From: Streptomyces panaciradicis
GTDB lineage: Bacteria > Actinomycetota > Actinomycetes > Streptomycetales > Streptomycetaceae
Assembly: GCF_023516615.1 (NCBI RefSeq)
Contig: NZ_JAMGBF010000001.1
Location: 204,213-268,212 of the forward strand
Length of the DNA stretch: 64,000 nt
Direction: 5' to 3'
The translations under genes and the position numbers were made by a program. Positions 55,696 through 64,000 of this stretch are shown one piece after another. Position 1 is the first letter of the stretch; the number at the start of each line of letters is the position of its first letter. The notes beneath the pieces were generated by a model. It was not told the origin of the DNA. It was given only the letters and a program-made list of their open reading frames with translations, and searched no databases.

Positions 55696-57567
55696 CTATT
55701 CGCGGTCGTCGGCGGTCGTACGGCGGCGCATCGCGAAGAACACCCCGGCGGCGGCGAGGACCACGACCCCCGCGACGACGCCGACGATCACCCCGGTCGA
55801 GGAACCCCCGGAGGAGGAACCGGAGTCCGCCGGCACGGCCGACCACCAGCTCCAGTAGCCGTCCTGGCCGTAGATGTTGCCGGCCGCCTTCGGCATCGTC
55901 GTGATCGACTTGATCTGGTCGGTGCGGTAGGCCTCGACGGCGTTCGGGTACGCCATGACGTTCATGTACCCCAGGTCGTACAGCCGCGACTCCATCTGCT
56001 TGACGATGTCGGCCCGTTTGGCGGAGTCGTACTCGGCGAGCTGCCTGGCGTACAGGTCGTCGTAGGTCTTGTCGCAGATGAAGTTGTCGGTCGCGCCGGT
56101 GTCCTTCGGGGTGGCCGGCAGGGCGCCGCAGGTGTGGATCGACAGCACGAAGTCGGGGTCGGGGTTGACCGACCAGCCGTCGAAGGCGAGGTCGTACTTC
56201 CCGGCGAGCCAGGGGTCGGTGACGTTGTCCAGGCAGTCCAGCGTCATGCCGATGCCGAGCTTGCCCCACCACTCCTTGAGGTACTGGCCGACCGCCTTGT
56301 CGTTGGGGTCTGTGGCGTGGCACAGGACGCGGTAGTTCAGCGGCTTGCCGTTCTTGCCGACCCGTTTACCGGCCGCGTTCTTCTTGTAGCCCGCCTGGTC
56401 GAGGAGTTGGGCGGCCTTGGCGGGGTCGTAGGAGAGGTCCTGGCTCGCGGAGGGCTTCCAGAAGTACGTCGAGAAGCGGGGCGGGATGTAGCCCTGGCCC
56501 TCGACGGCGTGGCCCTGGAACACCTTGTCGATGACGGCCTTGCGGTCGACCGCCATGAACAGGGCGTTGCGCACCCGCTGGTCCAGCAGGGACGGATCGC
56601 CGTCGCCGAACTTCTGGCCGTTGCGCGCCTTCGCGCCCGGGTTGGTGGCCAGGGCGTAGAAGCGGCGGCCCGGGCCCTCGTTGACGTGGATGTCCTTCTG
56701 GCCCTTGAGGGACGCGGCCTGGGCGGGCGTGAGGGCGGGCTGGCCCGCGACGAAGGAGACCTCGCCCTTGCGCAGGGCGGCCACCGCGGCGTCCTGGTCC
56801 TTGTAGTACTTGAAGACCAGCTCGTCGAACTTCGGCGCCCCGCGCCAGAAGTCCTTGTTGGCCTTCAGCCGGACGTAGCTGTCCGCCTTGTAGTCGGTGA
56901 GCACGAACGGGCCGTCGCCGACGATCGGGAAGGACTTGTCGTTGTTGAACTTCGAGAAGTCCTTGACGCTCTTCCAGATGTGCTGGGGCACGATCGGCAC
57001 GTCGAGCGCGGTCATCGTCGCCTGCGGCTTCTTGAGCTTGATGACCAGCTGGGTGGGGCTCGGGGCGGACACCGAACGGAAGTTGGCGACGAAGCTGCCG
57101 TTCGCCGTGGCCGCCGCCTCGTCCGTCATCATCTTGTCGAACGTCCAGGCCGCGTCCTTCGCGGTCACCTTCTCCCCGTCCGACCACGTGGCGTCGGAGC
57201 GGATGGTGTACGTCCAGGTGAGCTTGTCGGCGGACGGCTTCCAGCTGGTGGCGAGGCCCGGCACGGGGTGCGCGTCCCCGGGGTCGTAGTCGGTGAGGTA
57301 CTCGTACGTCAGCCGCAGGATGCTCGTGCTGAGCAGCCGTACCGCGAGGAAGGGGCTGAGCGAGTCGACGCTCTGGGCGACCGCCACGGTGAGCGTCTTC
57401 TTGCCCTCGGCCGCCTGGGCGCGCTGGGGCGCCGGGTTGAGCGGGGTCGCGAGGCCTGCCGAGACGGTCAGGGCGACGGCGCCGGCGGCCGCGACGAGCC
57501 GGGCCGTGCGGTGCCGTGGGCTTCTCGGGTGTGAACGCCGTGTGCCGTGCTGGTCTTGTGGGCTCAT
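55696..57567 (-). CDS. Family 5 peptide-binding protein with a C-terminal membrane anchor (operon 3)
   Basis: The 623-residue exported protein has a signal peptide (residues about 20-53, LVAAAGAVALTVSAGLATPLNPAPQRAQA) with no lipobox Cys, a full family 5 binding fold (LTVAVAQSVDSLSPFLAVRLLSTSIL, ATWSDGEKVTAKDAAWTFDKM, DGPFVLTDYKADS, RNALFMAVDRKAVID) and a Ser/Gly linker, one hydrophobic helix (about 592-613) and a basic end MRRRTTADDRE. So it is anchored by a C-terminal helix rather than by lipid, unlike the two lipoprotein paralogues. GAGG lies nine bases before the ATG at 57567. It is the first gene of the operon. Confidence 0.92.
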   Translation of the reverse strand: MSPQDQHGTRRSHPRSPRHRTARLVAAAGAVALTVSAGLATPLNPAPQRAQAAEGKKTLTVAVAQSVDSLSPFLAVRLLSTSILRLTYEYLTDYDPGDAHPVPGLATSWKPSADKLTWTYTIRSDATWSDGEKVTAKDAAWTFDKMMTDEAAATANGSFVANFRSVSAPSPTQLVIKLKKPQATMTALDVPIVPQHIWKSVKDFSKFNNDKSFPIVGDGPFVLTDYKADSYVRLKANKDFWRGAPKFDELVFKYYKDQDAAVAALRKGEVSFVAGQPALTPAQAASLKGQKDIHVNEGPGRRFYALATNPGAKARNGQKFGDGDPSLLDQRVRNALFMAVDRKAVIDKVFQGHAVEGQGYIPPRFSTYFWKPSASQDLSYDPAKAAQLLDQAGYKKNAAGKRVGKNGKPLNYRVLCHATDPNDKAVGQYLKEWWGKLGIGMTLDCLDNVTDPWLAGKYDLAFDGWSVNPDPDFVLSIHTCGALPATPKDTGATDNFICDKTYDDLYARQLAEYDSAKRADIVKQMESRLYDLGYMNVMAYPNAVEAYRTDQIKSITTMPKAAGNIYGQDGYWSWWSAVPADSGSSSGGSSTGVIVGVVAGVVVLAAAGVFFAMRRRTTADDRE

Positions 57568-57745
57568 GAATCGTGACCTCGCGTCATCGCTCGCACAGGG
57601 AGGGCTTGTTCGGACTTCCGGACCGGGTTTCGCCTGGTGACGCCAGCTGGGTGATGAGTGTGTCTATCAGCGGGTGTCTGCGCCCGTCAACGGCCCGCCA
57701 AACCTGATGTGGCCTGCGGAAACGGCGAGTTGATGTTCGATGTGG

Positions 57746-57767
57746 CCAATATTGGTCGAGACCGGTG
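57746..57767. promoter_or_regulatory. Operator-like palindromes upstream of operon 3
   Basis: CCAATATTGG (57746-57755) is a perfect palindrome, and GGTC-GA-GACC (57754-57763) overlaps it, resembling a HutC/DasR-type site. It lies about 180 bp upstream of the binding-protein ATG on the minus strand. Confidence 0.4.
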
Positions 57768-57795
57768 AAGGGGTCCTGGTGGGGGGCTGACGCCG

Positions 57796-58536
57796 TCAGC
57801 GGACGGATTCGGCCACCGTGATGATCTCGTGACTGTCTGCCCGGAGAGGCCCGCGTTCCCAGTCGCCGAACTGTTCCGTCACGCGAAGCCCCGCCCGGCC
57901 CAGCGAGCGTGCCAGGGCGTCGGCGGCCAGAAAGCGCCGGGTGGAGCGGCAGGTCTGCGGGCGGGGCCAGGGGCCGCCCGCGAACGTCGTCGTGAAGGTC
58001 ACCCGTTCGCCCCCGGCGGCCCCCTCCACCTCGCGCCACACCCGTACGGCACGGCCGTCCGGGCCGACGACCCGGCGCACGTGCTCCGGCGTCCACCGCG
58101 ACCAGGCGCGCGCCGCCGGATTCCGGGTGCCGAACACGAACCGCCCGCCCGGGGCCAGGGCGGCGCGCACGCTGCTCAGCGCCCGCCGCAACTCGTCTTC
58201 CCCTACGAGAACTTGGAAGGTGTGCCCGGTCATCACGACCAGCTCGAACTCGCCGCCCCACGCCCGCGACCCCAGATCCCCGAGCACCCATTCGACCCCG
58301 GGTTCCCGCCGCCGTGCCTGGACGAGCAGCGCGGCCGCCGGATCCAGCCCCGTCAGCCGCCCCCGATGCCCCGCCGCACGGGCCCGCGCGAGCAGCCGGC
58401 CGGTGCCGCAGCCCGCGTCGAGCACCGATCCGGCGGACATCGCCAGGCCCAGACAGAACTCGTCGCCCGGTCCCCACGGGTGGAGGGCGTCGTAGAGGGA
58501 GGCGAGGGAAAGATCGGCGAACGATCGGTCGACCAC
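57796..58536 (-). CDS. Class I SAM-dependent methyltransferase
   Basis: The protein of about 246 residues has the Rossmann motif I GSVLDAGCGTGRLLARAR, acidic LTGLDPAAALLVQARRR, motif WVLGDLGSRAWGGEFELVVMTGHTFQVL and RAALAPGGRFVFGTRNP. The N-terminal FADLSLASLYDALHPWGPGD is typical of a large family of uncharacterised Streptomyces methyltransferases. The start is uncertain: GTG 58536 gives VVDRSFADL, while GTG 58605 would add 23 residues with a poor ribosome site. The substrate is unknown. It is on the same strand as operon 3, upstream of it, with 228 bp between. Confidence 0.82.
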   Translation of the reverse strand: MVDRSFADLSLASLYDALHPWGPGDEFCLGLAMSAGSVLDAGCGTGRLLARARAAGHRGRLTGLDPAAALLVQARRREPGVEWVLGDLGSRAWGGEFELVVMTGHTFQVLVGEDELRRALSSVRAALAPGGRFVFGTRNPAARAWSRWTPEHVRRVVGPDGRAVRVWREVEGAAGGERVTFTTTFAGGPWPRPQTCRSTRRFLAADALARSLGRAGLRVTEQFGDWERGPLRADSHEIITVAESVR

Positions 58537-58633
58537 GCGCAGGAGTGTGTCACAGGTCACCGAACGCACGGACGTGAACAACCGTCTTCTTGCCTTGTCC
58601 GGCACTCCCTCTTGCCTTACCCGGCCGCGCCGG

Positions 58634-58927
58634 TCAGCGCACGACCCGCCCCCGCAGCACGATCCGTCCCGGATACCGCAGCACCCCGGGCTGGCGGCGC
58701 GGATCGGTGCCGTGCGCGGCGAACGCCTCGGGATCGAACGCCGTCTCGTCCGCCGATCGGGTGCCCGGATGGGTGTGCACGTCGACCAGGCCGGGGAGCA
58801 GGAACCCTCCGTCGGCCACGGTGTCGGCCGGTCGGGACGGGCGGTCGAAGGTGATCCGGTCGCCGAGCGTCCACAGGTCCCGGACCGACCCGTCCGGCAG
58901 CACGGTCCCGCGCAGGTGAAGGGCCAT
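58634..58927 (-). pseudogene. Internally deleted amidohydrolase remnant
   Basis: A 97-residue open frame starts like an amidohydrolase: ALHLRGTVLPDGSVRDLW, then the metal-binding GGFLLPGLVDVHTHPGT. After about residue 53 it jumps to what looks like the C-terminal end of such enzymes (FDPEAFAAHGTDPRRQPGVLRYPGRIVLRGRVVR). The roughly 250 residues that carry the rest of the active site are missing, with the frame kept. It therefore cannot be a normal enzyme and is best read as an in-frame deletion remnant. An alternative is a very short unusual protein. Confidence 0.65.
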
Positions 58928-58985
58928 GGGGGCGAAGGGTATCGGCCGCCGTCCTGCGAATGGGCGCGTCGGAGGTGCGGGGTGG

Positions 58986-59016
58986 CCGTTATTGATCACA
59001 TATTGGCCGATAACGG
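58986..59016. promoter_or_regulatory. Inverted repeat and TGATCA box upstream of operon 2
   Basis: CCGTTA (58986-58991) and TAACGG (59011-59016) form a 6-bp inverted repeat with a 19-base spacer that contains TGATCA (58993-58998) and ATATTGGCC. It ends about 25 bp before the ATG of the binding protein. TGATCA boxes also precede the binding-protein gene at 39677. Confidence 0.4.
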
Positions 59017-59041
59017 ACCGGCATTCCTGAGGAGGCACTCC

Positions 59042-60679
59042 ATGCGCGGAGCCACGCACGCCAAGTGGGCCGCATGCGCGACGGCGGTCGCACTCGCCGC
59101 GACGGCCTGCGGAGGCGGTGGGAGCGACAGCGGAAGCGGCAGCGGGTCCGGCAGCGGAGTGCTCAGCTCGTCCTGGGGCGACCCCCAGAACCCCTTGGAA
59201 CCGGCCAACACCAACGAGGTGCAGGGCGGCAAGGTCCTCGACATGATCTTCCGCGGGCTGAAGCGGTACGACCCCAAGACGGGCGCCGCCCAGGACATGC
59301 TCGCCGAGAGCATCGACACCAAGGACTCGCAGAACTTCACGATCACCGTCAAGAGCGGCTGGAAGTTCAGCAATGGAGAGGCCGTCAACGCCAAGTCCTT
59401 CGTCGACGCCTGGAACTACGGCGCCAGCCTGAAGAACAACCAGAAGAACGCGTACTTCTTCGGCTACATCGAGGGCTACGACAAGACGCACCCGGACACC
59501 GGCAATCAGACCGCGGACACCCTCTCCGGCCTCAAGGTCACCGGCGACCGCACCTTCACCGTCAAGCTCACGCAGAAGTTCTCGACCTTCCCCGACACCC
59601 TGGGCTACGCGGCCTACTCCCCGCTGCCCCAGGCGTTCTTCACCGACCACGCCAACTGGATCAAGAAGCCGGTCGGCAACGGCCCGTACACCGTGCAGTC
59701 GTACACCAAGGGCTCCAAGATGTCCCTGCGCAAGTGGGACGCCTACCCCGGCAGCGACAAGGCGCAGAACGGCGGCGTCGACCTCAAGGTCTACACCGAC
59801 AACAACACCGCCTACACCGACCTGATGGCCGGCAACCTCGACCTCGTCGACGACATCCCCGCCGCGCAGCTGAAGAACGTCAAGAACGACCTCGGCAGCC
59901 GCTACCTCAACACGCCCGCCGGCATCATCCAGACGCTCGCCTTCCCGTACTACGACAAGAACTGGAACACCAGCGGCTCGGTGAAGGTCCGCAAGGGCCT
60001 GTCCATGGCGATCAACCGCCAGCAGATCACCGAGACGATCTTCCAGAAGACCCGCACCCCCGCCACCGACTGGACCTCGCCCGTCCTCGGCACCAAGGGC
60101 GGCTTCCAGGACGGCCTGTGCGGGGACGGCTGCACCTACAACCCGAGCGAGGCCAAGAAGCTCGTCCAGGAGGGCGGCGGCCTCCCCGGCGGCCAGGTCA
60201 AGATCACATACAACGCGGACACCGGCTCGCACAAGGAGTGGGTGGACGCCGTGTGCAACTCCATCAACAACGCCCTCGGCAACAACAAGGCCTGCGTCGG
60301 CAACCCGGTCGGCACCTTCGCGGACTTCCGCAACCAGATCGGGCAGCACAAGATGACCGGGCCGTTCCGGGCCGGCTGGCAGATGGACTACCCGCTCATC
60401 CAGAACTTCCTGCAGCCGCTCTACTACACCAACGCCTCCTCCAACGACGGCCAGTGGTCCAACAAGGACTTCGACAGTCTCGTCAACCAGGCCAACGCCG
60501 AGACCGACACCGCCAAGGCGATCGGCCTCTTCCAGAACGCCGAGAAGGTCGTCCGCGACAACATGGCCGCCATCCCGCTGTGGTACCAGAACGGCAGCGC
60601 CGGCTGGTCCGACCGCCTGTCGAACGTGGCCCTCAACCCGTTCAGCGTCCCGGTGTACAACGAGATCAAGGTCGGCTGA
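59042..60679 (+). CDS. Oligopeptide ABC transporter binding lipoprotein (operon 2)
   Basis: The 545-residue lipoprotein has a lipobox AATAC (C23), a Ser/Gly linker and the family 5 fold (NPLEPANTNEVQGGKVLDMIF, GWKFSNGEAVNAKSFVDAWN, KPVGNGPYTVQSY, GLSMAINRQQITETIFQ, AAIPLWYQNG). It is a close paralogue of the 45-kb protein, even in its start (MRGATHAKW against MRGAKSAKW). GAGGAGG precedes the ATG at 59042. The permease starts six bases after its stop, with no hairpin. Confidence 0.93.
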   Translation: MRGATHAKWAACATAVALAATACGGGGSDSGSGSGSGSGVLSSSWGDPQNPLEPANTNEVQGGKVLDMIFRGLKRYDPKTGAAQDMLAESIDTKDSQNFTITVKSGWKFSNGEAVNAKSFVDAWNYGASLKNNQKNAYFFGYIEGYDKTHPDTGNQTADTLSGLKVTGDRTFTVKLTQKFSTFPDTLGYAAYSPLPQAFFTDHANWIKKPVGNGPYTVQSYTKGSKMSLRKWDAYPGSDKAQNGGVDLKVYTDNNTAYTDLMAGNLDLVDDIPAAQLKNVKNDLGSRYLNTPAGIIQTLAFPYYDKNWNTSGSVKVRKGLSMAINRQQITETIFQKTRTPATDWTSPVLGTKGGFQDGLCGDGCTYNPSEAKKLVQEGGGLPGGQVKITYNADTGSHKEWVDAVCNSINNALGNNKACVGNPVGTFADFRNQIGQHKMTGPFRAGWQMDYPLIQNFLQPLYYTNASSNDGQWSNKDFDSLVNQANAETDTAKAIGLFQNAEKVVRDNMAAIPLWYQNGSAGWSDRLSNVALNPFSVPVYNEIKVG

Positions 60680-60685
60680 GCCCCC

Positions 60686-61609
60686 ATGGGCAGGTACGTG
60701 GTCCGGCGTCTGCTCCAGATGATCCCGGTGTTCATCGGGGCCACGCTGCTGATCTTCCTGATGGTGAACGTGATGGGCGACCCCATCGCGGGCCTGTGCG
60801 GCGAGCGGCAGTGCGACCCGGCCACGGCCGCCCAGCTGAAGAAGGAGTTCGGCCTCGACAAGCCCGTGTGGCAGCAGTACCTGACCTACATGGGGAACGT
60901 CTTCACCGGCGACTTCGGCACCGCCTTCAACGGGCAGAAGGTCACCGAGCTGATGGCGAGCGCGTTCCCCGTCACCATCCGGCTGACGATCGTCGCGATC
61001 TTCTTCGAGATCGTCATCGGCATCACCCTGGGCGTCGTCACGGGCCTGAAGCGGGGCCGCCCCGTCGACACCTCCGTCCTCCTGCTCACCCTCGTCGTCA
61101 TCTCCGTGCCCACCTTCGTCACCGGCCTGCTGCTGCAACTGCTGCTCGGCGTCGAGTGGGGCTGGATCAAACCGTCGGTCTCCCCGGAGGCACCCTTCAG
61201 CGAGCTGATCGTGCCGGGCCTGGTCCTCGCCTCGGTCTCCCTCGCCTACGTCACCCGGCTGACCCGCACCTCCATCGCGGAGAACCGCCGCTCCGACTAC
61301 GTCCGCACCGCCGTCGCCAAGGGCCTGCCTAGGCAGCGGGTGATCGTCCGCCACCTGCTGCGCAACTCCCTGATCCCCGTGGTCACCTTCATCGGCACCG
61401 ACATCGGCGCGCTGATGGGCGGCGCGATCGTCACCGAGCGGATCTTCAACATCCACGGCGTCGGCTACCAGCTCTACCAGGGCATCCTGCGGCAGAACAC
61501 CCAGACCGTCGTCGGCTTCGTCACCGTCCTCGTGCTCGTCTTCCTGGTCGCCAACCTGCTCGTCGACCTGCTGTACGCCGTACTCGATCCGAGGATCCGC
61601 TATGCCTGA
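60686..61609 (+). CDS. Oligopeptide ABC permease, OppB/DppB type (operon 2)
   Basis: The 307-residue permease has the same start as operon 1 (GRYVVRRLLQMIPVFIGATLLIFLM) and the EAA loop RTAVAKGLPRQRVIVRHLLRNSLIPVV. It overlaps the next gene by eight bases, as in operon 1. It has no clear ribosome site of its own, so it is probably coupled to the binding protein. Confidence 0.94.
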   Translation: MGRYVVRRLLQMIPVFIGATLLIFLMVNVMGDPIAGLCGERQCDPATAAQLKKEFGLDKPVWQQYLTYMGNVFTGDFGTAFNGQKVTELMASAFPVTIRLTIVAIFFEIVIGITLGVVTGLKRGRPVDTSVLLLTLVVISVPTFVTGLLLQLLLGVEWGWIKPSVSPEAPFSELIVPGLVLASVSLAYVTRLTRTSIAENRRSDYVRTAVAKGLPRQRVIVRHLLRNSLIPVVTFIGTDIGALMGGAIVTERIFNIHGVGYQLYQGILRQNTQTVVGFVTVLVLVFLVANLLVDLLYAVLDPRIRYA

Positions 61610-62582
61610 GCAGCCGTACGAACAGGAGGGCGCCATCGCCGGCACCGGCATGGGCGGCGCGATGGACCTCGCGACGAGCGAGGCGACGACGCTCGAGAAG
61701 ACACCCGGCGGACCGGAGGGCACCGGCCCGGCCGGCAAGCCCCGCTCGCTCTGGTCGGACGCCTGGCGCGACCTGCGCCGCAACCCCGTCTTCATCATCG
61801 CGGGCGTCGTCATCCTCTTCCTGGTCTTCATCTCCCTGTGGCCCTCGTCCATCACCTGGATGAGCCCGCTCACCTGCGACCTCGCCAAGGCCCAGCAGGG
61901 CTCCCAGCCCGGCCACCCCTTCGGCTTCGACGGCCAGGGCTGCGACGTCTACACCCGCACCGTCTACGGCACCCGTACGTCCGTCACGGTCGGCGTCTGC
62001 GCCACGCTCGGGGTCGCCATCCTCGGCTCGGTGCTGGGCGGCCTCGCGGGCTACTTCGGCGGCGCGTGGGACTCGTTCCTCTCCCGCATCACCGACATCT
62101 TCTTCGCGATCCCGGTCGTGCTGGGCGGTCTGGTCCTGCTGTCGGTGGTGACCAGCAACACCGTCTGGCCGGTCGTCGGCTTCATCGTGCTGCTGGGGTG
62201 GCCGCAGATCGCCCGCATCGGCCGCGGCTCCGTCATCACCGCCAAGCACAACGACTACGTCCACGCCGCCCGCTCCCTCGGCGCCTCCAACTCCCGCATC
62301 CTGCTGCGGCACATCGCGCCCAACGCGGTCGCCCCGGTGATCGTCGTCGCCACCATCGCGCTCGGCACCTACATCGCCCTGGAGGCCACCCTGTCCTTCC
62401 TCGGCGTCGGCCTGAAGCCCCCGAACGTCAGCTGGGGCATCGACATCTCCGCCGCGTCCCCCTACATCCGCAACGCCCCGCACATGCTCCTGTGGCCGGC
62501 CGGCGCCCTCGCCCTCACCGTCCTCGCCTTCATCATGCTCGGCGACGCGGTCCGCGACGCCCTCGACCCGAAGCTGAGGTGA
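61602..62582 (+). CDS. Oligopeptide ABC permease, OppC/DppC type (operon 2)
   Basis: The 326-residue permease has a longer cytoplasmic N-terminus (about 50 residues), then the DppC domain (YGTRTSVTVGVCATLGVAILGSVLGGLAGYFGG) and the EAA loop VHAARSLGASNSRILLRHIAPNAVAPVIV. The first ATPase gene follows after nine bases. Confidence 0.93.
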   Translation: MPEQPYEQEGAIAGTGMGGAMDLATSEATTLEKTPGGPEGTGPAGKPRSLWSDAWRDLRRNPVFIIAGVVILFLVFISLWPSSITWMSPLTCDLAKAQQGSQPGHPFGFDGQGCDVYTRTVYGTRTSVTVGVCATLGVAILGSVLGGLAGYFGGAWDSFLSRITDIFFAIPVVLGGLVLLSVVTSNTVWPVVGFIVLLGWPQIARIGRGSVITAKHNDYVHAARSLGASNSRILLRHIAPNAVAPVIVVATIALGTYIALEATLSFLGVGLKPPNVSWGIDISAASPYIRNAPHMLLWPAGALALTVLAFIMLGDAVRDALDPKLR

Positions 62583-62591
62583 GCCGTCGTC

Positions 62592-63558
<967 letters not shown>

Positions 63559-63566
<8 letters not shown>

Positions 63567-64000
63567 CCGAGCCGAGCCCATCCTCGAAGTGAGCGGACTG
63601 GTCAAGCACTATCCGCTGACGCGGGGCATCGTGATCAAGAAGCAGATCGGTGCGGTCAGGGCGGTCGACGGCGTGGACTTCACGCTGCACAAGGGCGAGA
63701 CCCTCGGCATCGTCGGGGAGTCCGGCTGCGGCAAGTCGACCGTCGCCAAGATGCTCGTCAACCTTGAACGGCCGACCCAAGGGGTGATCCGGTACAAGGG
63801 CGAGGACATCGGCAAGCTGTCCGCCAGGGCCCTGAAGTCCGTCCGCCGCAACATCCAGATGGTCTTCCAGGACCCCTACACCTCCCTCAACCCCCGTATG
63901 ACGGTGGGCGACATCATCGGGGAGCCGTACGAGATCCACCCCGAGGTGGCCCCCAAGGGCGACCGGCGCAAGAAGGTCCAGGAGCTGCTGGACGTCGTCG
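63559..64000 (+). CDS. Oligopeptide ABC ATPase, OppF/DppF type, 5' part (operon 2, runs off right edge)
   Basis: The first about 147 residues are visible from the ATG at 63559: ILEVSGLVKHYPLTRGIVIKKQIGAV, Walker A GESGCGKST and QMVFQDPYTSLNPRMTV. It lacks the long acidic N-terminal extension of the operon 1 paralogue. The signature and Walker B motifs lie beyond the window. Confidence 0.93.

Overview
The window is high-GC actinobacterial DNA and almost certainly a Streptomyces chromosome. The evidence is the very strong G/C bias at third codon positions, AGGAGG-type ribosome sites with many GTG starts, a complete whiE-type (spore pigment) aromatic polyketide locus, SpoIIE-type phosphatase and HATPase regulators, and three five-gene oligopeptide ABC operons of the kind that includes bldK. 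I found no rRNA, tRNA, insertion sequence, integrase or CRISPR array. The sequence reads as chromosomal core with accessory islands.

Layout. 1-5.8 kb is housekeeping: the 5' part of xseA, an APC-family permease, ispH, ppgK, a small membrane protein gene and ychF. 5.8-11.4 kb is accessory: a Uma2-family protein, then a divergent cassette of an M14 carboxypeptidase, a 25-residue peptide with a perfect ribosome site and a ThiF/E1-like enzyme with an N-terminal peptide-binding-like domain, followed by a secreted beta-helix protein and an O-methyltransferase. 11.4-19.9 kb is a whiE-type cluster, all on the minus strand, in the order cyclase, aromatase, ACP, KS-beta, KS-alpha, cupin, SchA/CurD-like protein. 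A sortase and a small secreted protein are inserted before the FAD hydroxylase. 20.3-28.9 kb holds an SNF2 helicase, an SMP-30-like secreted protein with a divergent MarR regulator, a serpin, a DUF4190 membrane protein, a GntR regulator, a SPOR-like small protein, a Nudix hydrolase and an anti-sigma-type kinase. 29.1-35.5 kb holds a PAS-GAF-PP2C-HATPase regulator, a helical membrane protein, a TIM-barrel hydrolase-like protein and a phosphotransferase. 35.4-39.3 kb is an sdhCAB operon of the type with one large membrane anchor. 39.7-44.7 kb has an orphan peptide-binding lipoprotein, a small lipoprotein and typA. 45.3-64 kb has three complete or nearly complete peptide ABC transporter operons. 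Two are close paralogues on the plus strand; the third is unlike them, lies between them on the minus strand, and has a binding protein with a C-terminal membrane anchor.

How the parts work together. The whiE genes should build and oxidise a spore-wall aromatic polyketide. The inserted sortase and secreted protein suggest a cell-surface function linked to the same developmental stage. The peptide transporters, GntR, MarR and SpoIIE/HATPase proteins fit the sensing and import side of development. The most novel-looking element is the peptide/E1-like/M14 cassette at 6.4-9.1 kb. It has the parts of a minimal RiPP or ubiquitin-like C-terminal activation system but lacks any YcaO, lanthionine synthetase or radical-SAM enzyme.
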